Assembly (NCBI GenBank): GCA_030149365.1
Contig: JASBRP010000011.1
Span: 145,463-209,462, forward strand
DNA from: Solimonas sp.
Lineage (GTDB): Bacteria > Pseudomonadota > Gammaproteobacteria > Nevskiales > Nevskiaceae
Direction: 5' to 3'
DNA: 64,000 nt
Shown here: piece by piece, positions 8,472-17,804 of the stretch
Layout: each line of letters starts with the position of its first letter
Position numbering within the stretch: the first letter of the stretch is position 1
Made by a program: the position numbers and the translations under genes
The notes under the pieces: generated by a model
Told to the model about the DNA's origin: nothing
The model's input: only the letters and a program-made list of their open reading frames with translations
The model's database searches: none

Positions 8472-9212
8472 ATGGACCGTGCTCTCTACGTAGCAATGAC
8501 CGGCGCCAAGCAGACCCTGCAGGCGCAGGCGGTCAACAGCCACAACCTCGCCAACGCCAGCACGGTGGGCTTCAAGGCCGAGCTCGCGGCGCAGCAGGCC
8601 ATGAACGTGGAAGGCGGCGGACTGCCGTCACGCGTCAACACGCTGCTCAAGGGCAGCGGCTGGGATTCCACCATGGGTGCCGTGCAGCAGACCGGGCGCG
8701 ACCTGGACGTGGCACTGGACCAGGACCGCTGGCTGGCGGTGCAGGCACCGGACGGCTCCGAGGCCTATACCCGCGGCGGCGAGCTGATGCTCGACGTCAA
8801 CGGCCAGTTGCGTACCGCCTCCGGTCTCGCCGTGCTGGGCGACGGCGGCCCGGTATCGATTCCCCAGAGCAGCTCGCTGACCCTGGGCAGCGACGGCAGC
8901 ATCTCCATCGTGCCGCTGGGCCAGGGTGCGGAAACCACCGCCACCGTCGGCCGCCTGCGCGTGGTGGAGGCCCGGCCGGAGCAGCTGGAGCGAGGCCCGG
9001 ACGGCCTGTTCCGCGCCAAGGCTGGCCAGGCGCTGGATGCCGCGCCGGGCAAGGTGATGACCACGGGCGCCATCGAGACCAGCAACGTCAACATCTCCGA
9101 GGCCATGGTCAACATGATCCAGTTGGCCCGGGCGTTCGAGATGCAGACCAAGCTGATGCGCGCGGCGGAAGACAATGCGCAGGCGGCGTCGTCCATCGTC
9201 AGGATGGGATAA
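8472..9212 (+). CDS. flgF: FlgF, flagellar proximal rod protein
   Basis: A 246-residue rod protein. It begins MDRALYVAMTGAKQTLQAQA and contains NSHNLANASTVGFKAELAAQ, then ETSNVNISEAMVNMIQLARA at the C-terminus, the usual pattern for FlgF. The start has a GGAG site just after repeat B1. It lies 168 bases before flgG, with repeat C1 in the gap. No convincing new promoter was found before flgF, so it probably depends on read-through from flgE. Confidence 0.94.
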   Translation: MDRALYVAMTGAKQTLQAQAVNSHNLANASTVGFKAELAAQQAMNVEGGGLPSRVNTLLKGSGWDSTMGAVQQTGRDLDVALDQDRWLAVQAPDGSEAYTRGGELMLDVNGQLRTASGLAVLGDGGPVSIPQSSSLTLGSDGSISIVPLGQGAETTATVGRLRVVEARPEQLERGPDGLFRAKAGQALDAAPGKVMTTGAIETSNVNISEAMVNMIQLARAFEMQTKLMRAAEDNAQAASSIVRMG

Positions 9213-9226
9213 GAGCCGAGTCTGTT

Positions 9227-9251
9227 CCCTCTCCCGCAAGCGGGCGAGGGG
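9227..9251 (+). repeat. Dispersed repeat family C, copy 1
   Basis: Palindrome CCCTCTCCCGCAAGCGGGCG followed by AGGGG, in the flgF-flgG gap. Related copies lie at 37396-37527 and, degenerate, at 27675-27720. Confidence 0.7.
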
Positions 9252-9380
9252 ACAGTCAATGTCGTTGCCCTCGATCTGGAGCCTGACCCGCGCCAACATC
9301 CCGTCACCCTTCCTGCTGGTCCGGAACTTGTACCTGTCTCTGCAAAGGCGGATTTCCGCCGCTTCAGCAGGATGACAGCC

Positions 9381-10166
9381 ATGACCCAATCGCTCTGGGT
9401 TGCCAAGACCGGTCTCGATGCGCAGCAGACGCGCATGACGGTCATTTCCAACAACCTCGCCAACGTCAACACCACGGGCTTCAAGAAGGGCCGGGCGGCC
9501 TTCGAGGACCTGATGTACCAGACCGTGAAGCAGGCGGGCGGCGCGACCACGCAGCAGACCGAGGCGCCCTCGGGCCTGAACTTGGGTACCGGCGTGCGCG
9601 TGGTGGCCACGGAGAAGATGTTCACCCAGGGCAACATGCTGCAGACCGGCAATGGCCTGGACGCGGCGGTCAACGGCCGCGGCTTCTTCCAGGTGACGAT
9701 GCCGAACGGCTCCACTGCCTACACGCGCGACGGCTCCTTCCAGGTCAGCAGCCAGGGTGAGCTGGTCACCTCCAGCGGCTATCCGATCCAGCCGGGCATC
9801 ACGCTGCCGGAGAACGCGCAGAACGTCACCATCGGCGCCGACGGCACCGTCAGCGTCACCGTGCCGGGCCAGGCGGCCCCGCAGCAGGTAGGCCAGATCC
9901 TGATCGCGGACTTCATCAACCCGGCGGGCCTGCAGCCCAAGGGCGAGAACCTCTACACCGAGACGGCCGCCAGCGGCAGCCCGCAGAGTGGCGCGCCGGG
10001 GCTGAACGGCCTGGGCAATATCCAGCAGGGCTCGCTGGAGTCCTCCAACGTCAACGTGGTGGAGGAACTGGTGAACATGATCGAGACGCAGCGCGCCTAC
10101 GAGATGAACTCCAAGGCGATCTCCACCGCCGACCAGATGCTGCAGTACGTCAACAACAACCTGTGA
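9381..10166 (+). CDS. flgG: FlgG, flagellar distal rod protein
   Basis: A 261-residue distal rod protein that begins [20 protein letters not shown]. It contains [20 protein letters not shown] and the C-terminal [20 protein letters not shown]. The start at 9381 matches known FlgG proteins; an ATG nine bases upstream adds only MTA. A TGG-N9-TTGT sequence at about 9320-9335 resembles a weak sigma-54 site but lacks the -12 GC, so I do not call it. Its stop overlaps a possible GTG start of flgH. Confidence 0.95.
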   Translation: MTQSLWVAKTGLDAQQTRMTVISNNLANVNTTGFKKGRAAFEDLMYQTVKQAGGATTQQTEAPSGLNLGTGVRVVATEKMFTQGNMLQTGNGLDAAVNGRGFFQVTMPNGSTAYTRDGSFQVSSQGELVTSSGYPIQPGITLPENAQNVTIGADGTVSVTVPGQAAPQQVGQILIADFINPAGLQPKGENLYTETAASGSPQSGAPGLNGLGNIQQGSLESSNVNVVEELVNMIETQRAYEMNSKAISTADQMLQYVNNNL

Positions 10167-10174
10167 GCGCCGCG

Positions 10175-10837
10175 ATGAAAGTCTCCTTCGCCCTGCTCGT
10201 CGCCGCCACCCTGATGCTGCAGGCCTGCGCCAGCGCGCCGGCCATGCCGCCGCCTGCGGCGCTGCCGATGCCGATGCCTGCCGCTGCCGCCAGCGAGGGC
10301 TCGATATACGCCGCCGGTGGCATGGCGCTGTTCGAGGACCAGAAGGCGCGCCGTGTCGGCGATACGCTGACCATCGTGCTGGTGGAATCCACCACGGCGC
10401 AGAAGAAGGCCAGCACCAACACGGCCAAGGATTCCAAGGCCAGCATCGACGGCCCGACCCTGTTCGGCCGGCCGGTGACGGTCAACGGCGTGCCGGTGCT
10501 GGAGGCGGAGCTGGGTTCGTCCAAGAGTTTCAAGGGCAACGGCGACAGCAGCCAGTCCAACCAGCTGCAGGGCAGCGTCGGCGCGGTGGTGATGCAGGTG
10601 CTGCCCAACGGCAACCTGGTGGTCAGCGGCCGCAAGCAGGTGCAGATCAACCAGGGCAGCGAGACGGTCAGCATCGATGGCATCGTGCGGCCGATCGACA
10701 TCCGCCCGGACAACACCATCACCTCCGACCGCGTGGCCAACGCGGCGATCGCCTATTCGGGCCAGGGTGCGGTGGCAGAAAGCAACGTGATGGGCTGGGC
10801 CAGCCGCTTCTTCAACTCGGGCTGGTTCCCGTTCTGA
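10175..10837 (+). CDS. flgH: FlgH, flagellar L-ring lipoprotein
   Basis: A 220-residue outer-membrane lipoprotein. The signal peptide [18 protein letters not shown] ends in a lipobox with Cys18. The body has L-ring features ([57 protein letters not shown]) and ends [17 protein letters not shown] at 10163, overlapping the flgG stop, would add four residues and cannot be excluded. FlgH forms the bushing of the rod in the outer membrane. Confidence 0.94.
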   Translation: MKVSFALLVAATLMLQACASAPAMPPPAALPMPMPAAAASEGSIYAAGGMALFEDQKARRVGDTLTIVLVESTTAQKKASTNTAKDSKASIDGPTLFGRPVTVNGVPVLEAELGSSKSFKGNGDSSQSNQLQGSVGAVVMQVLPNGNLVVSGRKQVQINQGSETVSIDGIVRPIDIRPDNTITSDRVANAAIAYSGQGAVAESNVMGWASRFFNSGWFPF

Positions 10838-10847
10838 GGTGCCGCTC

Positions 10848-12035
10848 ATGAAAATCTTCAATCCGTTCGCCCTGAGCCTGTCGAAGGGTCAGCACACTCC
10901 GAAGCCTCGGCGCGGGGCCATTCATGCTTCGACAGGCTCAGCACGAACGGCCTTCGTGGCTTTTCTGCTTCTCTTGTGCCTCCCGGCCCAGGCCGAGCGC
11001 GTGAAGGACCTGGCCAGCGTGGCCGGCGTGCGCGGCAACCCGCTGGTGGGCTACGGCCTGGTCGTGGGCCTGGACGGCAGCGGCGACCAGACCACGCAGG
11101 CGCCGTTCACGGTGCAGAGCCTCAAGGCCATGCTGGCGCAGCTGGGCGTGACCATTCCCCCGGGCGTGAACCCGCAGCTGAAGAACGTGGCGGCGGTGGC
11201 GATCCACGCCGAGCTGCCGGCCTTCTCCAAGCCCGGCCAGGCGATCGACGTCACGGTGTCCTCCATCGGCAATGCCGGCTCGCTGCGCGGTGGCGCGCTG
11301 CTGATGACGCCGCTGAAGGGTGCCGACGGCCAGGTCTACGCGGTGGCGCAGGGCAACGTGGTGGTCGGCGGCCTGGGCATCTCGGCCAAGGATGGCTCCC
11401 GTGTGTCGGTCAACATTCCCAGCTCCGGCCGCATCCCCAACGGTGCTATGGTGGAGCGCGCGGTGCCGAGCAGCTTCACCGCCTCGCCGGACATCCGCCT
11501 GAACCTGCACGTACCGGACTTCACTACGGCCACCCGCCTGGCGGAAGGCATCAACGTGGCTCTCGGCGGTGGCGTGGCCGCGGCGCAGGACCCGGTGACG
11601 GTGTCGGTGCGCGCGCCGGCCGACAGCAACAGCCGCGTGGCCTTCCTGTCCATGCTGGAGAACATCGAGGTGCAGCCGGGCGATGCCCCGGCGCGCGTGA
11701 TCGTCAACAGCCGCACCGGCACGGTGGTGATCGGCAGCGGCGTGCGCGTGCTGCCGGCGGCGGTGGCGCATGGCTCGCTGTCCGTGACCATCTCGGAGAA
11801 GCCGCGCGTCAGCCAGCCGGCACCGTTCTCGGACGGCCAGACCGTGGTGGTGCCGGATTCCGCCATCGAGGTGACGCAGAACGGCGGCCGCATGTTCAAG
11901 TTCGACGCCGGCGTCAGCCTGGACGATATCGTCCGCGCCGTGAACCAGGTGGGCGCCGCTCCCGGCGACCTGGTGGCGATCCTTGAGGCGCTCAAGGAAG
12001 CCGGCGCCCTGCGCGCCGAGCTGGTGGTCATCTGA
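10848..12035 (+). CDS. flgI: FlgI, flagellar P-ring protein with a repeat inserted in its signal peptide
   Basis: A 395-residue P-ring protein of the periplasm. The mature part starts [20 protein letters not shown] and is full length and well conserved. The signal peptide is abnormal. MKIFN is followed by about 29 residues encoded by a dispersed repeat (10863-10950), and only then by the hydrophobic core [14 protein letters not shown], giving a 49-residue leader. The insertion keeps frame and adds Lys/Arg residues. GAGGTG six bases before the ATG supports the start at 10848; a GTG at 10839 is an alternative. Export probably still works because the hydrophobic core and the AQA site are intact. 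Its chaperone FlgA is encoded at 3773-4450. Confidence 0.93.
   Translation: MKIFNPFALSLSKGQHTPKPRRGAIHASTGSARTAFVAFLLLLCLPAQAERVKDLASVAGVRGNPLVGYGLVVGLDGSGDQTTQAPFTVQSLKAMLAQLGVTIPPGVNPQLKNVAAVAIHAELPAFSKPGQAIDVTVSSIGNAGSLRGGALLMTPLKGADGQVYAVAQGNVVVGGLGISAKDGSRVSVNIPSSGRIPNGAMVERAVPSSFTASPDIRLNLHVPDFTTATRLAEGINVALGGGVAAAQDPVTVSVRAPADSNSRVAFLSMLENIEVQPGDAPARVIVNSRTGTVVIGSGVRVLPAAVAHGSLSVTISEKPRVSQPAPFSDGQTVVVPDSAIEVTQNGGRMFKFDAGVSLDDIVRAVNQVGAAPGDLVAILEALKEAGALRAELVVI
10863..10950 (+). repeat. Dispersed repeat family A, copy 2, inside flgI
   Basis: Left arm CCGTTCGCCCTGAGCCTGTC (10863-10882) and right arm GACAGGCTCAGCACGAACGG (10931-10950) are inverted copies. The two-arm structure matches 25347-25440. 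It is translated in frame as part of the FlgI leader. Confidence 0.9.
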
Positions 12036-12976
12036 TGGCCCTGTCCCCGCTCGATTCCGTCACCGACTTCGGCCAGTTCGCTGGCCTGAAGGCGCAGGCG
12101 CGCGAGCAGGACCCGGTTGCCCTGCAGAAGGCGGCCAAGCAGTTCGAATCCCTGATGCTGCAGCAGATGCTCAAGGCCATGCGCGCGGCGACGCCGGGCG
12201 AGGATGCGCTGGGCGGCAGCGAGCAGGGCAGCTTCTACCGCGACATGTTCGACCAGCAGCTGGCCGTGCAGCTCTCCAGTGGCAAGGGCGTGGGCCTGGC
12301 CGACATGCTGGTGCGGCAGCTCAAGATGAGCCAGGGGCTGGGCGAGGGCGCCGCGATCGATACGACGCTGCCGGCGCGTGGCGCTGCAGCTTCCGTGCAG
12401 GCTTCGCAGGCTACCGGGGCCGCGCAGGAATCCAAGCCGTCGCTGGCCCTCAAGACCGACGAGACCCTGTCGGAGTTCAAGCCCAAGACCCCGCAGGAAT
12501 TCATCGACGCGGTGCTGCCGCATGCCGAGAAGGCCGCCAAGGAGCTGGGCATCCCGGCCCGCGTGCTGGTGGCGCAGGCGGCGCTGGAGACCGGCTGGGG
12601 CAAGCACCAGATCCGCCATGCCGACGGCAAGGCATCGTTCAATCTCTTCGGCATCAAGGCCGACAAGTCCTGGGACGGCGACCGTGTCCGCACCATGACG
12701 CATGAATACGAAGGCGGCCGAATGGAGCGGCAGGAGGCGAAGTTCCGCTCGTACGGATCGATCGCCGAGTCCTTCGACGACTACGCGCGCTTCCTCAAGT
12801 CCAACCCGCGATACGAGCAGGCCCTGCGCCATCAGGGCAGCGCGCACCAATTCGTTTCCGGCCTGCAGAAGGCCGGTTACGCCACCGACCCGGCCTATGC
12901 GCAGAAGATCATGCGCATCGCCAATGGCCCGACGGTGCAGACCGCCATGAATGACACCGGGACCCGACTCGCATGA
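12035..12976 (+). CDS. flgJ: FlgJ, rod cap and peptidoglycan hydrolase
   Basis: A 313-residue two-domain protein. Residues 1-100 form the rod-cap domain (AAKQFESLMLQQMLKAMRAA, then GSFYRDMFDQQLAVQLS). After an Ala-rich linker, the C-terminal glucosaminidase domain carries the catalytic Glu in AQAALETGWGK and a YGSIAESFDDYARFLK segment. FlgJ opens the peptidoglycan for the rod. The ATG overlaps the flgI stop (TGATG) and the stop overlaps flgK (ATGA). Confidence 0.95.
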   Translation: MALSPLDSVTDFGQFAGLKAQAREQDPVALQKAAKQFESLMLQQMLKAMRAATPGEDALGGSEQGSFYRDMFDQQLAVQLSSGKGVGLADMLVRQLKMSQGLGEGAAIDTTLPARGAAASVQASQATGAAQESKPSLALKTDETLSEFKPKTPQEFIDAVLPHAEKAAKELGIPARVLVAQAALETGWGKHQIRHADGKASFNLFGIKADKSWDGDRVRTMTHEYEGGRMERQEAKFRSYGSIAESFDDYARFLKSNPRYEQALRHQGSAHQFVSGLQKAGYATDPAYAQKIMRIANGPTVQTAMNDTGTRLA

Positions 12977-14856
12977 GTGATCTCCTTTCCATCGGCGTCT
13001 CTGGCCTGCTGGCCTACCGCAAGGCGCTGGACACCGCCGGCCACAACATCGCCAACGTCAACACGCCGGGCTACTCGCGCCAGCGCGTGGAGCTGGGCTC
13101 GCGCATCGGCGGCCCGCAGGGCGACGGCTACATCGGCGCCGGCGTCAGCTCCAGCACGGTCAAGCGGCTGGCGGATGCGCTGATCACCACGCGCCTGCAG
13201 GGCGACGCCTCGGCCTACTCGCGCGCCGAGACCTTCGCCGGCCTGGCCTCGCGCGTGGACAGCTGGCTGTCGAGCAGCGACTCCGGCCTGACCAAGCCCC
13301 TGCAGGGCTTCTACGATTCCCTGGGCAGCCTGTCGGCCAACCCCGGCAGCAGCGCGGCGCGGCAGACCGTGCTCTCCGCCGGCCAGAGCCTGGCCAGCCG
13401 CTACAACGACATGCAGACGCAGTTCGACGGCCTGGAGAGCGAGATCAACCAGCGCCTCGGCCAGACCGCCGACGAGGTCACCCGCTATGCCAAGCAGGTG
13501 GCGGACCTCAACGAGCGCATCGTGCTGGCCAAGGGTCAGTCGGGTGGCCAGCCGCCGAACGATCTGCTCGACCAGCGCGACACGCTGATCAAGGAGATCG
13601 CCAGCCGCATCGGCGTCACCACCACCGAGCAGGATGACGGCGGCATCAATGTCTTCACCGGCAGCGGCCAGGCCCTGGTGCTGGGGCGCCAGGCCAATTC
13701 GCTGACGGTGGGCGACGACGCCTACGGCAGTGGCCGCAAGGAGCTGTTCTTCTCCGGCGGCCAGAACATCACCGCGCAGACCAGCGGCGGCGTGATCGGC
13801 GGCCTGCTGGATTTCCGCCGCGAGGTGCTGGACCCGGCCAAGAGCGACCTCGGCCGCATGGCGGCGGGCCTGGCGGAGGCGATGAACGAGATCCACTCCC
13901 AGGGCATGGACGCCAAGGGCCAGATGGGCGGCGACTTCTTCGCCGACATCGCCGGCTCGGTCTACCCGGCGCGCGCCAACACCGGCAGCGCCACGGTCTC
14001 CGTGGGCCTGAGCGATGCCGGCGCACTGACCGGCGACGACTACGCCCTGTCCTTCAACGGCAGCGCCTGGCAGCTGACCCGTGCCCGCGACGGCAGCAGC
14101 GTGCCCCTGACCGGCAGCGGTACCGCCGCCGATCCGCTGCGCGCCGAAGGCCTGTCCCTGACCCTGAGCGGCACGCCCGCTGCCGGCGACCGCTACCTGC
14201 TCAAGCCCACCGCCACCGGCGCCGCGCAGTTGCGCGTGGCGGTCACCGACGCCTCGCGCATTGCGGCCGCCTCGCCGGTGCGCGCCAGTGCCGGGCTTTC
14301 CAACACCGGCTCGGCCACGGTCGGCAGCATCGGCGTGACCGACTCCGCCAATGCCAACCTGCTGAGCGGGGTCAGCATCCAGTTTACCGGTCCCAACACC
14401 TACAGCATCAACGGCAGCGGCAGCTACAACTGGAACGCCGGCGACAGCATCGAGGTCAATGGCTGGAGCCTGAAGCTCAGCGGAGCACCCGCCGCGGGCG
14501 ACAGCTTCAGCGTCGGCGCCAACACCGCTGGCAGCAACGACAACGGCAATGCCCGCGCGCTGGCCAAGCTGTCCACGCTCGGCGTGCTCGACGGTGGCCG
14601 CAGCACCCTGTCGGACTCGCAGGCGGCGCTGGTGGGCCGGGCCGGTGCGCAGTCGCAGCAGGCCAGCCTGCAGCTCGACGCACAGGCCTCCGTGCGCGCG
14701 CAGACCGAGGCCGAGCAGGCTTCGCTGTCTGGCGTGAACCTGGACGAGGAGGCCGCCGACCTGGTGCGCTTCCAGCAGGCCTACCAGGCGGCCGCGCGCG
14801 TGATCGCGGTGGCCAACGAAGTATTCCAGACCCTGCTCGACGCATCGAGGAACTGA
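12973..14856 (+). CDS. flgK: FlgK, hook-associated protein 1
   Basis: A 627-residue hook-filament junction protein. The N-terminus (GVSGLLAYRKALDTAGHNIA, NVNTPGYSRQRVELGSRIGG) and C-terminus (SGVNLDEEAADLVRFQQAYQ) are typical HAP1 ends. The middle, about residues 335-520, contains two similar modules, SLTLSGTPAAGDRYLL and SLKLSGAPAAGDSFSV, which also resemble a segment of FlgL. The ATG overlaps the flgJ stop. It is exported with help from FlgN (2835-3305). Confidence 0.95.
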   Translation: MSDLLSIGVSGLLAYRKALDTAGHNIANVNTPGYSRQRVELGSRIGGPQGDGYIGAGVSSSTVKRLADALITTRLQGDASAYSRAETFAGLASRVDSWLSSSDSGLTKPLQGFYDSLGSLSANPGSSAARQTVLSAGQSLASRYNDMQTQFDGLESEINQRLGQTADEVTRYAKQVADLNERIVLAKGQSGGQPPNDLLDQRDTLIKEIASRIGVTTTEQDDGGINVFTGSGQALVLGRQANSLTVGDDAYGSGRKELFFSGGQNITAQTSGGVIGGLLDFRREVLDPAKSDLGRMAAGLAEAMNEIHSQGMDAKGQMGGDFFADIAGSVYPARANTGSATVSVGLSDAGALTGDDYALSFNGSAWQLTRARDGSSVPLTGSGTAADPLRAEGLSLTLSGTPAAGDRYLLKPTATGAAQLRVAVTDASRIAAASPVRASAGLSNTGSATVGSIGVTDSANANLLSGVSIQFTGPNTYSINGSGSYNWNAGDSIEVNGWSLKLSGAPAAGDSFSVGANTAGSNDNGNARALAKLSTLGVLDGGRSTLSDSQAALVGRAGAQSQQASLQLDAQASVRAQTEAEQASLSGVNLDEEAADLVRFQQAYQAAARVIAVANEVFQTLLDASRN

Positions 14857-14867
14857 GGGAGCGCATC

Positions 14868-16055
14868 ATGAGAGTTTCCACGTCCATGCTGCAGCAGAGC
14901 GCCATCGGCCAGATGCAGAAGCAGCAGGCCGCCCTGGCCAAGACACAGCTGCAGCTGGCCACCAGCCAGCGCCTGCAGAGCGCGGCCGACGATCCCTCGG
15001 GCGCCGCATCGGCGGTGCGCCTGGACCAGGCCAGCGCGCAGTACACGCGCTACCAGCAGCAGATCGATACGGCACGCAATCGTTTGGGCCTGGAAGAGAA
15101 CGTGCTGGCCGACAGCGTGGAAGTGCTGCAGCGCGTGCGCGAGATCGCGGTGGAACTGAACAACGGCACGCAGTCTACGCAGACCCGCGGCATCCTGGCC
15201 AACGAGCTCAAGAGCCTGCGCGAGCAGCTGCTGTCCTACGCCAACGCGGACGACGGGCAGGGGCGCTACCTGTTCGGCGGCTCGCAGGACGGCGTGGCAC
15301 CGTTCGCCGGCAGTGGCACGGTGAGCTATGCCGGCGACCAGCAGCAGCGCCTGCTGCAGGTGACCGGCAGCCGCACCGTGGCGGACTCCGACCCCGGCAG
15401 CGAGGTGTTCCAGCGCCTGCGCGACGGCAACGGCACGTTCTCGGTGTCCTCCGGCGCCAACGCGGGCACGGCCGGGCTCAAGAGCGCGCGGCTCACCGAC
15501 GCCTCGCTGTGGGACGGCGGCAGCTACACGCTGAGCTTCACCGGTGGCAACTACGAGGTGCGCGACGCCGGCAACACGCTGGTGACCAGCGGCGCCTACA
15601 CGGAGGGCCAGACCATTGCCTTCCGCGGTGTGGACCTGAGCTTCACCGGCACGCCGGCCGAGGGTGACCGCTTCACCGTGGGCGCCAGCGGGCAGAAGGA
15701 CATGTTCGCGCAGCTCGACGAACTGGTGCGCATCGCCGGCATGCCGCAGGACACCGCGGCGCAGCGCGCCCAGGTGCAGACCGCCATGCACCAGTCGCTG
15801 AGCGCCATCGACAATGCCAGCTTGCATCTGTCGGACGTCCGCGCCGGCGTGGGCAACCGCCTGGCGGCCCTCGACGACGCCGAGGCCCAGAACGGCGCGC
15901 AGCAGGTGGAGACCGAGACCGCGCTCGACAAGATCCGAGGCCTGGACTACGCCGAGGCCGCCACGCGCCTGTCACAGCAGCTCACGGCGCTGCAGGCGGC
16001 GCAGCAGACCTTTGCCAAGGTGCAGGGGATGAGCCTGTTCGACTATCTGCGCTGA
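14868..16055 (+). CDS. flgL: FlgL, hook-associated protein 3
   Basis: A 395-residue junction protein with the flagellin-like N-terminus MRVSTSMLQQSAIGQMQKQQ and AADDPSGAASAVRLDQASAQ. The C-terminal helix (LDYAEAATRLSQQLTALQAA) ends SLFDYLR. The central domain has the module LSFTGTPAEGDRFTVG shared with FlgK. It lies eleven bases after flgK. It is the last gene of the flgB operon. The filament gene fliC follows only after a 6-kb non-flagellar block. Confidence 0.95.
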   Translation: MRVSTSMLQQSAIGQMQKQQAALAKTQLQLATSQRLQSAADDPSGAASAVRLDQASAQYTRYQQQIDTARNRLGLEENVLADSVEVLQRVREIAVELNNGTQSTQTRGILANELKSLREQLLSYANADDGQGRYLFGGSQDGVAPFAGSGTVSYAGDQQQRLLQVTGSRTVADSDPGSEVFQRLRDGNGTFSVSSGANAGTAGLKSARLTDASLWDGGSYTLSFTGGNYEVRDAGNTLVTSGAYTEGQTIAFRGVDLSFTGTPAEGDRFTVGASGQKDMFAQLDELVRIAGMPQDTAAQRAQVQTAMHQSLSAIDNASLHLSDVRAGVGNRLAALDDAEAQNGAQQVETETALDKIRGLDYAEAATRLSQQLTALQAAQQTFAKVQGMSLFDYLR

Positions 16056-16137
16056 AGGGTCGTTGACGGCAGCCTGACGGCGCCCGTGCGGCGCCCCTGC
16101 GGATTTATCATGGTGCATCTGGTTTTCAGGATGCCCG

Positions 16138-16323
16138 GTGAAGGTTTTCGGTATCTATTCCGCGATTCTCATGGCGCTGACGCTCGCCGCCTGCAGCCTG
16201 TTCGTGGACGGCCGCATGGAGATTGCCCAGCGAGCGCCGGGCGGGCTCCAGGGGGCGGGCGAGGCCAGGCCGGTGACACCTTCCGCCCCGGCCAAGACAC
16301 CCCGGATTACGCCGTCTCGTTGA
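16138..16323 (+). CDS. Small lipoprotein of unknown function
   Basis: A 61-residue protein starting with GTG. The leader MKVFGIYSAILMALTLAAC is a textbook lipoprotein signal with Cys19, followed by a short Pro/Ala-rich tail with no recognisable domain. AGGA lies at a suitable distance from the GTG. It is 82 bases after flgL on the same strand. Small lipoproteins of this kind evolve fast and I cannot name a family. Expression is not proven. Confidence 0.5.
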   Translation: MKVFGIYSAILMALTLAACSLFVDGRMEIAQRAPGGLQGAGEARPVTPSAPAKTPRITPSR

Positions 16324-16627
16324 CGAGCAGCGTTGTGGTGGGGCGCCATCCATGGCGAGACTTCAACTACTCAATCTAGCCCCGGGGCAGGTTTGGCTTA
16401 CTTCGACATGACATCGAGTCATGCCTCAGCCCGGCCAAACCTTCCATGGCCGCCCATCACCCCTGCATATGAGGGATGAATCCGGGGTGCCCGCCTCTCT
16501 AGGCTGGAGGTCTGGTGCAAGACCAGCCCAAGGCGCCTTTACCCAGGGTCATTCCTCCGGTTGAGCGGTCGTTGGCGCGTGTCTCGAGCACCACAAGCCC
16601 GAAACCATCCGCCCAACGGGGGACGCC
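16324..16627. other. Intergenic region before the Rieske oxygenase gene, carrying repeat E1
   Basis: No gene is seen here. The first half holds repeat family E copy 1 (16345-16462). The second half has an imperfect inverted repeat, GGTCTGGTG and AAGACCAGCC, near 16509-16530, which could be an operator or simply a hairpin. No convincing promoter could be assigned. Confidence 0.5.
16345..16462 (+). repeat. Dispersed repeat family E, copy 1
   Basis: It shares, in the same order, GCCATCCATGGCGAGAC (16345-16361), AGCCCCGGGGC (16378-16388), a CATGACATCGAGTCATG palindrome (16407-16423) and ATCACCC with the element at 32388-32503. Both copies lie upstream of lipid or steroid-type genes. Confidence 0.7.
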
Positions 16628-17683
16628 ATGTCCAGCGCATCAGCCGAAGCATCCAAACCATCCAGCCCGGCCGCGAGCCTCAGCCTGGCCCAGTTGCTGG
16701 AGTCCACCCGCCTGGAACGCTGCCCGTTTCCCATCCCCAGCAGCTGGTTCTTCGTGGATTTCTCGGAGAACCTGAAAGTCGGCGAGGTCCGCAACGTCAA
16801 ATTGTTCGACCAGGAGTGGGTGCTGTTCCGCGGCGAGAGCGGCAAGGTCGGCATGTCCGATCCCTACTGCCCGCACCTGGGTGCCCACCTGGGCCACGGC
16901 GGCAAGGTCTGCGGTGACCACATCCGCTGCCCCTTCCATCACTGGGAATACGACGCCGACGGCTGGTGCAAGCAGGTGCCCTACGGCAAGGGCGCGCCGG
17001 CCATCACCAAGGTCCGCCCCATCCTGCGCACGCTGCCGGTGCAGGAGCGCTATGGCCAGATCTGGGCCTGGTTCCATCCGCGGGCCGAGCCGCCCAGCTG
17101 GGACCTGCCGCACATCCCCTGCATGGAAGACGAGGGCTGGGTCGGCGACCAGCGCGGCACCTGGCAGGCGAGCACGGCGATCCAGGAGATCGTCGAGAAT
17201 TCGGTGGACATCGCGCACCTCAAGTTCCTGCACGGTGCGGCGGGCATCCCGCCGATCCAGGTGGAGTACGAGCAGCACATGCAGCGCTTCAATCTCGGCG
17301 GCGGCTACATCGTGGGCCAGACCTGGGGTGCGGGTTCCGTCGGCACCGTGACCTTCACCCAGGAGGGCGTCAGCGCCACCCTGTTCTCCTACACCCAGCC
17401 GATCACGCGCGAGCTCACCAAGATGAACATGAGCTTCCGCCACAAGGCCTACCCGGAGGGCTCCAAGGAGCTCTACATCGCCCGCAAGCTGATCGACCAC
17501 ATGCAGCACGAGGCCGAGGGTGAAGAGGGTGCCGGATTCGAGAGCGTGGACATGGTGATCTGGAACAACAAGAAATACCGCCACAAGCCGCTGCTCTGCG
17601 AAGGCGACGGCCCGATCTTCCAGTTCCGCGAGTGGTTCCGGCAGTTCTACGTGGCGGAGCCGGATGTGATGGCGAAAATCTAG
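16628..17683 (+). CDS. KshA-like Rieske non-heme iron oxygenase
   Basis: A 351-residue oxygenase component. The Rieske [2Fe-2S] ligands fit CxH-X17-CxxH exactly: Cys81, His83, Cys101 and His104. Mononuclear iron ligands are His197 and His202 in NSVDIAHLKFLH, with Asp308 (in SVDMVIWNNKKY) as the probable third. Overall pattern and length resemble the oxygenase of 3-ketosteroid 9-alpha-hydroxylase and the related sterol desaturases, so a steroid-like substrate is likely but not shown. No reductase partner is encoded nearby. A thioesterase-like gene follows on the same strand, separated by a strong hairpin (17694-17728). Confidence 0.8.
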   Translation: MSSASAEASKPSSPAASLSLAQLLESTRLERCPFPIPSSWFFVDFSENLKVGEVRNVKLFDQEWVLFRGESGKVGMSDPYCPHLGAHLGHGGKVCGDHIRCPFHHWEYDADGWCKQVPYGKGAPAITKVRPILRTLPVQERYGQIWAWFHPRAEPPSWDLPHIPCMEDEGWVGDQRGTWQASTAIQEIVENSVDIAHLKFLHGAAGIPPIQVEYEQHMQRFNLGGGYIVGQTWGAGSVGTVTFTQEGVSATLFSYTQPITRELTKMNMSFRHKAYPEGSKELYIARKLIDHMQHEAEGEEGAGFESVDMVIWNNKKYRHKPLLCEGDGPIFQFREWFRQFYVAEPDVMAKI

Positions 17684-17693
17684 CGGCACACTC

Positions 17694-17728
17694 GGCTGGC
17701 GCCGCGGAGTTCCTGCGCGGCGCCAGCC
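17694..17728 (+). terminator. Strong hairpin after the Rieske oxygenase gene
   Basis: Perfect 13-bp stem (GGCTGGCGCCGCG with CGCGGCGCCAGCC) and a 9-base loop, 11 bases after the stop. There is no T-run, so it may be a weak terminator or an mRNA 3'-end stabiliser. Confidence 0.55.
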
Positions 17729-17804
17729 TGTATCCGGTTCGTGCGGTGCCCCTGGCAGGCCGATGCGCTAGGCTTTCCCGATCACATTCGGCAATGGGCT
17801 CCAC

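Noticed and set aside
9320..9336. Possible sigma-54 promoter before flgG
   Set aside because: The sequence TGGTCCGGAACTTGTA has GG-N10-GT; the -12 GC is missing.
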